A stretch of DNA of 59,883 bases from Chloroflexota bacterium (GCA_003171255.1 PMYK01000011.1:3508-63390); one strand, 5' to 3'; numbered from the stretch's first letter, positions 1 to 9,602 are shown. Notes: generated by a model from the letters alone, not told the origin. Numbers and translations are program-made.

Positions 1-707
1 GGCTTGTAGAACGGGAAGTCGTTGTTGCCGCCGTCCCACAGGACGACGTCGGCCTCAGCCTCGGCCTGGCGGAGGATCGCTTCGTAGTCGACCCCGGCGT
101 AGAGGACGCGGCCGGCGTCGAGGTGCGGCTCGTATTCCTCGCGCTCCTCGATCGTGGTCTCGTAGCGATCGAGATCGGCGTAGGTGGCGTAGCGCTGGAC
201 GCGCTGCGCGACGAGGTCGCCGTACGGCATCGGATGGCGCACGACCACGACCTTGAGACCCTGCTTCTCGAGCAGTTCCGCGAGGTAGCGAGTGGTCTGG
301 CTCTTGCCCGCGCCTGTGCGCGTGGCGCCGATGGCGACGACAGGCTTCATGCTCGGCAGCATCGTCCGGGCCGGCCCGAGCAGCTCGAAGTCGGCCCCGC
401 CGGCGAGTGCCCGGCTGGCCGTGTGCATGACGTGCTCGTGAGCGACGTCGCTGTAGGCGAAGACAACGAGATCGATCCGCTCGGTGGCGAGCAGGTTCTC
501 CAACTCGGTCTCGGCCACGATCTTGATGCCGTCCGGATAGAGCGGCCCGGCCAGCTCGACCGGGTAGCGGCGCCCGGCGATGCCCGGAATCTGAGTGGCC
601 GCGGTAAACGCCACGACCTCGACGCTCGGGTCGTTGCGGTAGACGACGTTGAAGTCATGGAAGTCGCGCCCAGCGGCCCCCATGATCACCACACGAGTGC
701 GATCCAT
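1..707 (-). CDS. Cyclic 2,3-diphosphoglycerate synthetase-like P-loop protein (C-terminus cut by window edge)
   Basis: I translated this frame from ATG at 707; it stays open to the window edge, so about 235 N-terminal residues are visible and the C-terminus is missing. It starts MDRTRVVIMGAAGRDFHDFN, a nucleotide-binding strand-glycine start. A second P-loop, GATRTGAGKSQTTRYL, lies near residues 128-143, and VVLWDGGNNDFPF stands at the visible end. This arrangement matches bacterial relatives (COG2403) of cyclic 2,3-diphosphoglycerate synthetase, an ATP-dependent enzyme that in methanogens makes the thermoprotectant cDPG. The bacterial role is not established. A purine-rich stretch (GGAAGGG) sits upstream of the ATG. 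It follows the NRAMP-like gene on the same strand after a 327-nt gap, so it is probably transcribed separately. Confidence 0.8.
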   Translation of the reverse strand, partial: MDRTRVVIMGAAGRDFHDFNVVYRNDPSVEVVAFTAATQIPGIAGRRYPVELAGPLYPDGIKIVAETELENLLATERIDLVVFAYSDVAHEHVMHTASRALAGGADFELLGPARTMLPSMKPVVAIGATRTGAGKSQTTRYLAELLEKQGLKVVVVRHPMPYGDLVAQRVQRYATYADLDRYETTIEEREEYEPHLDAGRVLYAGVDYEAILRQAEAEADVVLWDGGNNDFPFYK

Positions 708-1034
708 GGTGTTCCGGCCCTTCCGCAGTCGCGCCGTAGGGTAGATCCCGGCAGCGAACCTTGGGCTGACGAGCCGGTTCCGCCTCTGGTCCAGCGGTCG
801 TCTAGCACGGGTAGTGTCGCCTGAGCGACGCGGCCGCGCAAGAGCCGGCCGAGTGGCGCTTCGGCGGGCGCGCATGGCGGACCGGAGAACCAAGCCCCGA
901 CGAGGCGCCGGCGAAGACACCGACGTGTACCGAACCAACGCCTGCCCGGCGGCAACCCGTTCTTGCGCATGCGGTGGACCCCTGGGCGCCGAGCCCGAGC
1001 CGCCACTCCCCTCCTGAGGCAGACCAAGCGACTC
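708..1034. other. Intergenic region between two minus-strand genes
   Basis: This gap is 327 nt. Open frames cross it on both strands, but none has a ribosome binding site plus recognisable protein content. On the minus strand a TACCCT hexamer about 30 nt before the ATG at 707 is a possible -10 element. I see no RNA gene or convincing terminator. Confidence 0.5.
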
Positions 1035-2300
1035 CTAGGTGAGGTACTGGATCATCCCGAAGGTGCCGCAGATGAGCAGGCCGATCGTGACGCCCCACAA
1101 CAACGCCGCTCGCGGCCGCGAGTTGGCGAGATCACCGAGCAGTTCGCGGTCGCTGGTCAAGCGGACCAGGAAGGCCAGCGGCAGCGCCAGGACGACCACG
1201 TTGAAGACCATCGCGCCGACACAGAGCCGGACGAAGTCGGATGAGACCAGGACCACGACGGCGGCCGGTATCACCTCGACCAGGTAAACGCCGTAGAAGC
1301 GGCGGGCCTCGCTCGGCTTGAGGTTCAGGCTGCGCGGCCAGCGCATCAATTCCGCGACTCCCCAGGCGGCCGATAGCGAAATGACCACCAGCGCCAGCAG
1401 CCCCGAGCCGATGAGGCCGATCGCGATGAGCCAGCCGGCACCACCGTTGGCAAGCCGGGCCATGCCCTCCGGCAGCTCGGCGAGGTTCTTCGCCGTGGCG
1501 GCGACGGGGGCCGCGGACTTCATTGCGGCCGCGGCGGCGATCACGACCACGGCCATCAACGCCTGGCTGGCAAACGCCCCGACCAGAGTCTCCACCCGCG
1601 CCCCGTGCAGGTCCTCGCGGCAAAGCTTCTTGTCGACGCTGGCCGACTGCTGGTAGAAGAGCATCCAGGGCATGACCGAGGCTCCGATCATGGCCACGAC
1701 CAGCGCGAAGTAGTCGTGCGGCACGTCGCTCGGGAGCGGGCTCAGGTCCGAGACCAGATGGCCGAGGTCGGGGCGACCGGCAACGGCCAGCACGATGAAG
1801 CTGAACAGCGCCAGGGAGAGCACCATGGCGATGCGCTCGAACCAGGTGTAGCTGCGGCTCAGGACCATGGACGCGTGGACCCCCAGCGCAGCGATGATCG
1901 CCACCGGCGCTGGTATGCCGATGATTGCCGCTCCCAGGGCAATGCCGGCGAACTCGGCCACGTAGGCCACGAAGTTGATGACGGCCATACCCAGGACGGA
2001 CACCGCGGCCAAATGCGGCCCGTAGCGAGACCGAACAAGCTCGACATGGCCCTTTCCGGTGACCAGGGCCAGCCGCGCCGTCATCTCCTGGACCAGGAAG
2101 AGGACTGGCACGATGGCGAAGACGGGCAGCAGCAATGCGTAGCCCGACTCCGTGCCGCCCTTGCCGGCGGTGATGACGCTCGGGGCATCCACGTCGGCGA
2201 GCATGACGACCCAGGCCGGCCCGATCACGCGCAGCCAGCGGGCCAAGCCCGGCCGACGCAGCGCGCCGGCCATGGATCGGATGCCGGCGGTGACGGTCAC
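1035..2300 (-). CDS. NRAMP-like divalent metal transporter with altered metal-binding motifs
   Basis: This 421-residue protein has about eleven hydrophobic segments and the NRAMP/SLC11 layout. TM1 begins with GPAWVVMLADVDAPSVITAG, which aligns with the canonical GPGLL...DPGN segment. The expected D-P-G-N reads D38-A-P-S. The TM6 motif M-P-H reads VMPWMLFYQQSA, so the usual His is Trp. The catalytic-type Asp and the TM6 Met are kept, while the Asn and His are not. This is reminiscent of NRAMP-related Mg2+ transporters and other divergent SLC11 branches, so Mn2+/Fe2+ should not be assumed as substrate. The start is a GTG. TAGGAT at 2307-2312 lies 6 nt before it and there is no Shine-Dalgarno, which suggests a leaderless mRNA. 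Confidence 0.85.
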   Translation of the reverse strand: MTVTAGIRSMAGALRRPGLARWLRVIGPAWVVMLADVDAPSVITAGKGGTESGYALLLPVFAIVPVLFLVQEMTARLALVTGKGHVELVRSRYGPHLAAVSVLGMAVINFVAYVAEFAGIALGAAIIGIPAPVAIIAALGVHASMVLSRSYTWFERIAMVLSLALFSFIVLAVAGRPDLGHLVSDLSPLPSDVPHDYFALVVAMIGASVMPWMLFYQQSASVDKKLCREDLHGARVETLVGAFASQALMAVVVIAAAAAMKSAAPVAATAKNLAELPEGMARLANGGAGWLIAIGLIGSGLLALVVISLSAAWGVAELMRWPRSLNLKPSEARRFYGVYLVEVIPAAVVVLVSSDFVRLCVGAMVFNVVVLALPLAFLVRLTSDRELLGDLANSRPRAALLWGVTIGLLICGTFGMIQYLT

Positions 2301-2383
2301 CCCGATATCCTAGCTGGGTGCTCGGGTATCAGAACTGGGCCATCCGGCCCTCTAATCGGGCCGGATGGGTGGTCTGTGCCCGG

Positions 2384-4123
<1,740 letters not shown>

Positions 4124-4170
4124 TCACTGTCGTGGTCCGCGATCGCCGCGGGTTGGGCGGAGTATTCGGG

Positions 4171-4204
4171 GAAACAAAAACCTCCTGCGCAAATTCGCAG
4201 GAGG
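4171..4204 (-). terminator. Leucine attenuator terminator upstream of leuA
   Basis: Read on the minus strand, CCTCCTGCG (4204-4196) and CGCAGGAGG (4189-4181) form a perfect 9-bp stem with a 6-nt loop, followed at once by TTTTTGTTTC (4180-4171). This is a textbook Rho-independent terminator, placed between the leader peptide and leuA. Confidence 0.93.
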
Positions 4205-4237
4205 CGGCTCGGCGAGCACCCGGACGGGGCTCGCCTC
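4201..4237 (-). promoter_or_regulatory. Antiterminator / pause hairpin segment of the leu attenuator
   Basis: GAGGCG (4237-4232), which overlaps the leader stop codon, is complementary to CGCCTC (4206-4201), the upper part of the terminator's 5' arm. Pairing would block the terminator. A separate 7-bp hairpin, 4235-4229 with 4217-4211, competes for the same bases. A ribosome stalled at the Leu codons leaves GAGGCG free (antitermination). A ribosome at the stop codon covers it (termination). The mechanism is inferred from complementarity. Confidence 0.75.
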
Positions 4238-4277
4238 AGGTAAGGAGGAGGCTGCTGTCGAAGTAGTTCCTGGTCAT
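4236..4277 (-). CDS. leuL: Leucine leader peptide (13 residues)
   Basis: The ORF reads ATG to TGA and encodes MTRNYFDSSLLLT. Three successive Leu codons (CTC CTC CTT) sit immediately before Thr and the stop, the arrangement expected for ribosome-mediated attenuation. It has no Shine-Dalgarno, and its promoter lies so close that the mRNA should start only a few bases before the ATG. Translation rate through the Leu codons would choose between the antiterminator and the terminator upstream of leuA. The peptide itself probably has no other function. Confidence 0.88.
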   Translation of the reverse strand: MTRNYFDSSLLLT

Positions 4278-4287
4278 GGTGGGGCGT

Positions 4288-4317
4288 AGTGTAGCGGCTC
4301 GCGGCCGAGATTTGTAA
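4288..4317 (-). promoter_or_regulatory. Promoter of the leu leader-leuA transcript
   Basis: On the minus strand, TTACAA (4317-4312) and TACACT (4293-4288) are separated by 18 nt. Initiation 6-8 nt downstream would fall at about 4280-4282, leaving a 5' UTR of roughly 3-5 nt before the leader ATG. Confidence 0.6.
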
Positions 4318-4359
4318 TCATTCGATAGGACTAATCCGCAACGAGGAGGAGAAAGACCG

Positions 4360-4962
4360 GTGAGTGAGACGATCCAGGTGCCCGGTATCGGCGCGCCGTT
4401 CGAGTGGATGAACACGCCCGCCGGCTGGCAGTCGACGGCGACCGAGCTGACGATCGAGTCGGGCGCCGAGACCGACTGGTACATCTCGCCGGTCGACGGC
4501 GGGGTCCACGCCAACGCCCCGCTGCTGCTCTTCCGACCGACCGGCGACTTCGTCCTGACCGCGCGAGTGACGCTGGACATCCGAGCCCAATGGGATGCGG
4601 GCTGCCTCATGGTCTACGCCGACGACTCGACCTGGGCCAAGTTCGCCCTCGAGATCTCCGCGTATCAGGAGCCGACGATCGTTACCGTGGTGACGCGCGG
4701 CGTCTCGGACGACTGCAACTCCACGCCGATTGCGGGCAACTCGGCCCACCTTCGGGTGGCGCGGATCGGCGCAGCGATCATCTTCTACGCGGCGCTCGAC
4801 GGCCGAACCTGGAAGCTGGTGCGGGCCTTCACCTTGGGGATGCCTGCCGACCTGCGGGTCGGCTTCGGCTCGCAGTCACCGATCGGCCAGGGCGGCAGCG
4901 CCAAGTTCTCGGCGATCGCCTTCGAGCGGAGGACGGTCAGCGACATCTTTCGGGCCGAATAG
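4360..4962 (+). CDS. DUF1349 domain protein (concanavalin-like fold)
   Basis: The 200-residue cytosolic protein has no signal peptide or membrane segment. FEWMNTPAGW near the start, DAGCLMVYADDSTWAKFALE in the middle and the VGFGSQSPIGQG segment near the end are typical of DUF1349, whose members adopt a concanavalin-A-like beta-sandwich. Some relatives (YeaK/RegS-like) are linked to carbohydrate binding, but no catalytic role is assigned. The GTG start at 4360 is chosen because GAGGAGGAG lies just upstream. It diverges from the leu leader, with the two promoters packed into about 80 nt. Confidence 0.85.
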   Translation: MSETIQVPGIGAPFEWMNTPAGWQSTATELTIESGAETDWYISPVDGGVHANAPLLLFRPTGDFVLTARVTLDIRAQWDAGCLMVYADDSTWAKFALEISAYQEPTIVTVVTRGVSDDCNSTPIAGNSAHLRVARIGAAIIFYAALDGRTWKLVRAFTLGMPADLRVGFGSQSPIGQGGSAKFSAIAFERRTVSDIFRAE

Positions 4963-5102
4963 CCGGAGCCGAAGCGCCGGAACGTCTCGGCAACCACGCA
5001 GTTCAGGGCGTAGAAGGCCGCGGCGACGATGGTGGTGCCGCCAACCGCATAAGCACTGCCCAGGAGCAGCCCGGCAACTACGCTGTATGTCCGGGTTTGC
5101 AT
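4785..5102 (-). CDS. Possible small membrane protein downstream of the PadR gene
   Basis: The 105-codon ORF begins MQTRTYSVVAGLLLGSAYAV and has one clear hydrophobic segment, about residues 8-35. An AAGGGG stretch lies upstream, and the start is 27 nt after the PadR gene's stop. PadR regulators often control an adjacent membrane protein. Against it, the last 178 nt overlap the convergent DUF1349 gene and read as low-complexity charged sequence, so the C-terminal half may be a shadow or the real stop may differ. I do not recognise a family. Confidence 0.35.
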   Translation of the reverse strand: MQTRTYSVVAGLLLGSAYAVGGTTIVAAAFYALNCVVAETFRRFGSGYSARKMSLTVLRSKAIAENLALPPWPIGDCEPKPTRRSAGIPKVKARTSFQVRPSSAA

Positions 5103-5129
5103 CGGACCAGCCCCTTTGGTCGTGGGTCG

Positions 5130-5555
5130 CTAGCCGATTGACTCGTCGGCCCACTCGGCGACGAACGCGGTCGCGGGCCAGGGCCGTGGCGAAACGGGGG
5201 CGAACTTCATGTTCAGCCGGACCAACTCCGCGGACAGCCGGGGCCAGCATTGCTGCGCCAGCCGCGCTGCCTCTCCCGCTCCGGCAAAGGTGAGCCGGTA
5301 TGTGCGCGGCATTCCCGCCGAGTACTGCAGGAGGCCGTCTGCGGTCAGGTCGTGGAGAAGCGCATAGCCAGGCGACCTGATGCCGAGCAGGTGGGCGGTC
5401 GAGGCGACGGCATTGACGGCTTCGAGGCCGGTGAGAGCCCCCGCGGCCTCGATCTCGCGCAGGATGAGCAGCCGGCGCACATCCTCGTTCGTGGCGAACA
5501 TTGTAGGCAGGCTGGCCATCGGCTCGGGCCGTTCGACCGTCTTCGTGATCATCAT
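5130..5555 (-). CDS. PadR-like winged-helix transcriptional regulator
   Basis: The 141-residue protein has a helix-rich segment followed by LLHDLTADGLLQYSAG and PRTYRLTFAGAGEAA. These match recognition-helix and wing parts of PadR-type or other winged-helix regulators, in which a strand-turn such as Y-x-L-T precedes the C-terminal helices. The ATG-ATG start has AAAGG upstream, and an inverted repeat just upstream could be its own operator. The ligand is unknown. The family assignment rests on pattern only; another winged-helix family is possible. Confidence 0.65.
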   Translation of the reverse strand: MMITKTVERPEPMASLPTMFATNEDVRRLLILREIEAAGALTGLEAVNAVASTAHLLGIRSPGYALLHDLTADGLLQYSAGMPRTYRLTFAGAGEAARLAQQCWPRLSAELVRLNMKFAPVSPRPWPATAFVAEWADESIG

Positions 5556-5567
5556 CGACGCCTTTCT

Positions 5568-5579
5568 GCAAGCACTTGC
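5568..5579. promoter_or_regulatory. Short inverted repeat upstream of the PadR-like gene
   Basis: GCAAG and CTTGC are arranged as an inverted repeat with a 2-nt centre, 13 nt upstream of the regulator's start and next to its ribosome binding site. The position suits autoregulation. The arms are only 5 bp, so this is tentative. Confidence 0.3.
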
Positions 5580-5729
5580 GCCAATCGCTTACGGCTGCGA
5601 AGTCTGCGGTTGCCAGCTTTCGGTCTGGTTACTCCGCCTCCGCGGCGCGACCTAGAAACGCAGCGTGGACCGCTCAGCTGAAAGGCAGGCCCGTATCAGG
5701 TGCCGTTATGTCAATGAAATGACGGGGCC

Positions 5730-5787
5730 GGGTCAGCGGGTCGCTCCGGCCATGTCAGCGTCGGGTCGCTCCGGCCGGGTCAGCGGG
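5730..5787. repeat. Imperfect tandem repeat, about 22-25 bp, 2.5 copies
   Basis: The words GGTCAGCG and GGGTCGCTCCGGCC recur in two full units and one partial unit. The repeat lies between the PadR-like gene's upstream region and the WD40 remnant. Confidence 0.7.
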
Positions 5788-5802
5788 CTGGCAGCAGTAC
5801 AG

Positions 5803-5913
5803 CTACCTGGGCCGCCAGAGCCCGACCGTGCTGTCGAGGCTGCCGGTGCCAAGGGTCGACCCGTCGGGCGAGAAGGCCACCGCCTCGGCTCTCAGACTGG
5901 CGTGGCCTTGATC
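5803..5913 (-). pseudogene. Remnant of a WD40-repeat protein gene
   Basis: The minus-strand frame ending at TAG 5803-5805 encodes a GH...AVAFSPDGSTLGTGS...DSTVGLW segment followed by RPR and stop, an almost perfect final WD40 blade. Upstream, the frame holds no further blades and runs into the tRNA-Asn gene within about 70 nt. A complete propeller is therefore impossible, and this is a fragment of a lost or displaced gene. Confidence 0.75.
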
Positions 5914-5980
5914 AAGTGCGGCGGCGTTTCGTGCGCCGCGAAACGCATGACGGTGTCGGTCGATCGACCGGTGAGGAAGT

Positions 5981-6055
5981 TGGCTCCGGCGGTAGGATTC
6001 GAACCTACGGCCAAGCGGTTAACAGCCGCCCGCTCTACCACTGAGCTACGCCGGA
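5981..6055 (-). tRNA. tRNA-Asn (anticodon GTT)
   Basis: The cloverleaf reads on the minus strand: acceptor TCCGGCG/CGCCGGA, D arm GCTC-AGTGGTA-GAGC, anticodon stem GGCGG/CCGCT with loop CTGTTAA (anticodon GTT), and T arm GTAGG-TTCGAAT-CCTAC. The discriminator is G and the 3' CCA is encoded. All stems pair, with one G-T pair at the top of the anticodon stem. Confidence 0.97.
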
Positions 6056-6201
6056 GCGAGTCGATCGGGACGGATATCGTCCGCAATCCAGGCGCCCGGA
6101 GGCGCCGCGCGACAGGATAGCATGGTGCCAGCCGAGCGTTCCGTAACAGCCGCAGCCGGGACGCCTCGGTCCGCTCGCCCTCGCCAGAATATGGGAGACA
6201 G

Positions 6202-8691
6202 ATGATCGAGCAGTCACTCGACGGAACCTGGCAGCTGCGCGAGCGCGGCACGGACGAATGGCTGCCCGGCCGGGTCCCCGGCGGCGTACATCTCGACCTC
6301 ATGGCCGCGGGCCGCATCTCCGACCCGTTCGTCTGCGACGAGGAGCTGCACGTTCAGTGGGTCGCGGAGCGCGACTGGGAGTACCGGCGCGAGCTTGTGG
6401 TCCAAGCGGGCGTGGCGGCCGCCGAGCGCCTCGACCTCGTCTTCGACGGCCTCGACACCCTGGCCGATGTCCGTCTCAATGGCGAGCTGCTCGGCAGTGC
6501 GGACAACATGTTCCGGACTTGGCGCTGGGATGTCACCGGGCTACTCAAGCCGGGCTCGAACGAGCTGGCGGTGGTCTTCCGGTCGGCGGTCCGAGCAGGC
6601 GCCGAGCTGGATGCGGTCCAACCGCTTGACGCGGCCAACGACCAGCTCGCGGGCGCACCCCACCTGCGCAAGGCGCCGTGCCATTTCGGCTGGGACTGGG
6701 GCCCAAAGCTGCCGAACATCGGCTTCTGGCAGGGCGTGCGCCTCGAGGGTTGGGGTGTCGCCCGGCTCGACGACGTGCGGGTGTCACAATCGGTCGAGGT
6801 CGGGCGAGCCGGCATAGCCGCGCAGGTGGAGATCGAGCGCGCCATCGACACGGCGGCCGAGGTCGAGGTCGTGATCCGAGTCGAGCACCCGGACGGTCGA
6901 GTCCAGGTCGCCCGGTCGGTCGTCCCGGGCAAGCGGTCGGTCACCAGCGTCGAAGTCGAAATCGCCGATCCGGAGCTATGGTGGCCGAACGGGCTCGGCA
7001 GCCAGCCGCTGTATCGAGTCGAGGTCGAGCTACTCGCCGGCGGGCGCCGTCTCGATGTACGGACGTTCCGCGTCGGCCTCCGAACACTCGCCCTGCGCCG
7101 TGAGCCGGACGAGTGGGGCGAGTCGTTCCAGTTCGTCGTGAACGGCGTGCCGATCTTCGCCAAAGGCAGCAACTGGATCCCCGCTGACACCTTCCCCGCC
7201 CGCGTCACCACGGCCCAGCTCGACGCGCTGCTCGGCGCCGCCGCGGACGCCAACCACAACATGATCCGGGTCTGGGGCGGCGGCTACTACGAGACCGAGG
7301 CCTTCTACGACGCCTGCGACCGGCTCGGCATCCTGGTCTGGCAGGACTTCATGTTCGCCTGCAGCGTCTACCCGCTGACCGACGACGCGTTCCTCGCCAA
7401 CGTCGAGAGCGAGGTCCGCGAGCAGGTTCGTCGGCTGCGGCATCGCGCCTGCCTGGCGCTGTGGTGCGGCAACAACGAGATGGAGACGGGCTGGGCGGAG
7501 TGGGGCTGGGATCGGCCCGAGAACGCGAACCTCAAGGCGGCGTACCTGCGGTTCTTTGGCGAGACGCTGCCGGAGTGGGTGTCCGCCGAGGACGGCGCCA
7601 CTCCCTACTGGCCGAGTTCGCCGTCGTCGGGGCGGCCGCTCGTGGAGCCGCTCGGCGAACTGATGGGCGATTACCACCAGTGGACGGTCTGGCACAACCT
7701 GGCGCCGTTCGACTTCTACGCCCAGCACACGTACCGGTTCGTCAGCGAGTTCGGCTTCGAATCGCTGCCGGCCGCCGCCACCGTTGCCGCCTTCGCCACC
7801 GATCCGGCCGACCTGAATCTTGGTTCGCCGGTGCTCGACCTGCACCAGAAGAATCCCGACGGCAACGCGAAGATCCTCTACTACATGGCCAAGCAGTTCC
7901 GGCTGCCGCGGGACTTCGACGGGCTCATCTACCTGAGTCAGGTTCTCCAGGCCGAGGCGATGCGCGTCGGCGTAGAGCACTGGCGGCGAGAGCGGGCGCG
8001 CTGCGGCGGCGCGATGTACTGGCAGCTCAATGATTGCTGGCCCGTCTCCTCATGGGCGGGCATCGACTACTTCGGGCGCTGGAAGGCGCTCCACTACGCC
8101 ACGCGGCGGTTCTACGCGCCGATATTGCTGTCATGTTCGGTGGCCGCGGCAGGTGCCCCAGGCGCTGCCGCCCAGCTCTCGATCACGAACGATCTGCCCA
8201 CGCCCTGGGGAGGCGAGGTCAACTGGTCGCTGGAGCGTCTGGACGGCGAGGCGGTGACAACCGGGAGCGTGACCGTAGAGGCGCGGGGGCTGGCAACAAC
8301 AGCCGCCTGTCAGATCGATGTCCCGGCTACGACCGAAGGCCGGCGTTCGCTCGTTCTGGTCGCCGAGCTCGTCGAGGCCGGCTCGAGGCGCTCGCTCGTC
8401 GTCACGCCCTTCGTCCCCGACAAGCATCTGGCCCTGCGGCCCCCGACGCTCGAGGTGGCAGTCGAGGCGGCGGCCGAACCTGCGCGGGCCGTCATCCGGC
8501 TCCGGTCCGACATGCTGGCCCGCTGGGTCGAGCTATCGCTTGACGGCGCCGACGTCATCTTCAGCGACAACTACTTCGACCTCCCGGCCCGCCGCCAGAT
8601 CGAGGTCTCGTTCGCGCTCCCGGCCGATTGGTCGATCGAACTCGCCCGCCAGGCGCTGCGCGTTCGGTCCGTGGTCGATACGTACGCCTGA
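6202..8691 (+). CDS. Glycoside hydrolase family 2 beta-mannosidase
   Basis: The 829-residue protein has the GH2 order: N-terminal jelly-roll sugar-binding domain (about 1-190, with HFGWDWGPKLPNIGFW typical of beta-mannosidases), an immunoglobulin-like domain, the TIM barrel (about 300-600) and C-terminal beta domains. The acid/base is E426 in WCGNNEMETGW and the nucleophile is E516 in FVSEFGFESLP. It should release mannose from mannosides or mannan oligosaccharides. No signal peptide is visible, so it is probably cytosolic and acts on imported sugars. The ATG follows a GGGAGA. A phosphomannose isomerase gene (33339-34304) elsewhere in the window would serve the same sugar. Confidence 0.94.
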   Translation: MIEQSLDGTWQLRERGTDEWLPGRVPGGVHLDLMAAGRISDPFVCDEELHVQWVAERDWEYRRELVVQAGVAAAERLDLVFDGLDTLADVRLNGELLGSADNMFRTWRWDVTGLLKPGSNELAVVFRSAVRAGAELDAVQPLDAANDQLAGAPHLRKAPCHFGWDWGPKLPNIGFWQGVRLEGWGVARLDDVRVSQSVEVGRAGIAAQVEIERAIDTAAEVEVVIRVEHPDGRVQVARSVVPGKRSVTSVEVEIADPELWWPNGLGSQPLYRVEVELLAGGRRLDVRTFRVGLRTLALRREPDEWGESFQFVVNGVPIFAKGSNWIPADTFPARVTTAQLDALLGAAADANHNMIRVWGGGYYETEAFYDACDRLGILVWQDFMFACSVYPLTDDAFLANVESEVREQVRRLRHRACLALWCGNNEMETGWAEWGWDRPENANLKAAYLRFFGETLPEWVSAEDGATPYWPSSPSSGRPLVEPLGELMGDYHQWTVWHNLAPFDFYAQHTYRFVSEFGFESLPAAATVAAFATDPADLNLGSPVLDLHQKNPDGNAKILYYMAKQFRLPRDFDGLIYLSQVLQAEAMRVGVEHWRRERARCGGAMYWQLNDCWPVSSWAGIDYFGRWKALHYATRRFYAPILLSCSVAAAGAPGAAAQLSITNDLPTPWGGEVNWSLERLDGEAVTTGSVTVEARGLATTAACQIDVPATTEGRRSLVLVAELVEAGSRRSLVVTPFVPDKHLALRPPTLEVAVEAAAEPARAVIRLRSDMLARWVELSLDGADVIFSDNYFDLPARRQIEVSFALPADWSIELARQALRVRSVVDTYA

Positions 8692-8738
8692 GTCGAGCGG
8701 GCGGGTGCAGTCCGAGCTGCGCCGAGCTACCGCTCGAC
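8692..8738. terminator. Candidate bidirectional hairpin between convergent genes
   Basis: GTCGAGCGG (8692-8700) pairs with CCGCTCGAC (8730-8738), a 9-bp perfect stem with a 29-nt loop. It sits right after the GH2 stop and overlaps the last codons of the convergent sulfurtransferase. There is no T-tract, so it is only a candidate. Confidence 0.4.
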
Positions 8739-9602
8739 GGGCAGGTCCGGCCTGTTCCCCCACTCCTCCCAGGACTCGGCGTAGTTCCGAACCTCGGTCA
8801 GACCCGCGATCTCCGAGAGAGCGAACCAAGCCAGGGCCGCGCGGACGCCGCCCTGGCAGTAGGTTGCCCGGAGCTCGTCCGGCTTGACGCCGGTCCCTTC
8901 GAGGATCGCCCGAATCTCGGCTGCGGGCCGGAGCCGCCCGTCGGAGGCCACGAAGTCCTGGAATAGGCGGTGCTGCGCGCCCGGAACGCGGCCGCCTCGA
9001 GCCGCCCTGACCTCCGTGCCGAGGAACTCGTCGATCAGCCTCACGTCCAGCAGCCGCGTCGGGCCGCCCGGTGCCGCAGCCTCGCGGCTCCAGGCCAGGA
9101 CGTCCTCTGCCGTGGCGATCAGCGCCCGGTCTCGTTCGCCGAGGGGCTCGGTCTCGGGCTCGATGTGAGGTGACGGCTCCGCGGCCGTGGTTGGACGCCC
9201 TTCGGCCTGCCAGACCCGGTGGCCGCCGTCGAGGACGTGGACTCGCTTCTTCGGGAAGCGATAGAGGCGGAGCAGCCAGTAGCCCCGGATGGCGTGACGG
9301 CCCTGGCCCGCGTCGTCGTAGAAGACGACGTGGTCGCCCGGCGCCACTCCCCAACGTTGGAGCGCCGCAGTGGTTTCGTCTCGGGTGGGGACTATGTACT
9401 GGCGCTGTGCCGCGCCCGTCTCGGGCCGTGTCCCCGCTTTCGCCAGGTCGACATGCAGGTCGCTGAAGACGGCACCCGGCACGTGGCCCTGGTCATAGGC
9501 CTGCCGGTCGAGCGAAACATGGACGACACGAAGGTCCGGCTCTTCGAGTTGAGCGGCGAGCCACTCGCCCGAAACAAGGGGTCCCGCTTCCGCAACGCTC
9601 AT
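8727..9602 (-). CDS. Two-domain rhodanese-type sulfurtransferase
   Basis: The 291 residues hold two rhodanese domains: an inactive N-terminal one (about 8-140, with VHVSLDRQAYDQGHVPGAVF) and an active C-terminal one (about 165-285). The active-site loop is YCQGGVRAAL with catalytic C249 and the C-x4-R pattern of thiosulfate/3-mercaptopyruvate sulfurtransferases. It moves sulfane sulfur to thiophilic acceptors in the cytosol. The ATG has GGAGGA upstream and overlaps the stop of the upstream XRE gene by 4 nt (ATGA), so the two are probably translationally coupled. Confidence 0.92.
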   Translation of the reverse strand: MSVAEAGPLVSGEWLAAQLEEPDLRVVHVSLDRQAYDQGHVPGAVFSDLHVDLAKAGTRPETGAAQRQYIVPTRDETTAALQRWGVAPGDHVVFYDDAGQGRHAIRGYWLLRLYRFPKKRVHVLDGGHRVWQAEGRPTTAAEPSPHIEPETEPLGERDRALIATAEDVLAWSREAAAPGGPTRLLDVRLIDEFLGTEVRAARGGRVPGAQHRLFQDFVASDGRLRPAAEIRAILEGTGVKPDELRATYCQGGVRAALAWFALSEIAGLTEVRNYAESWEEWGNRPDLPVER

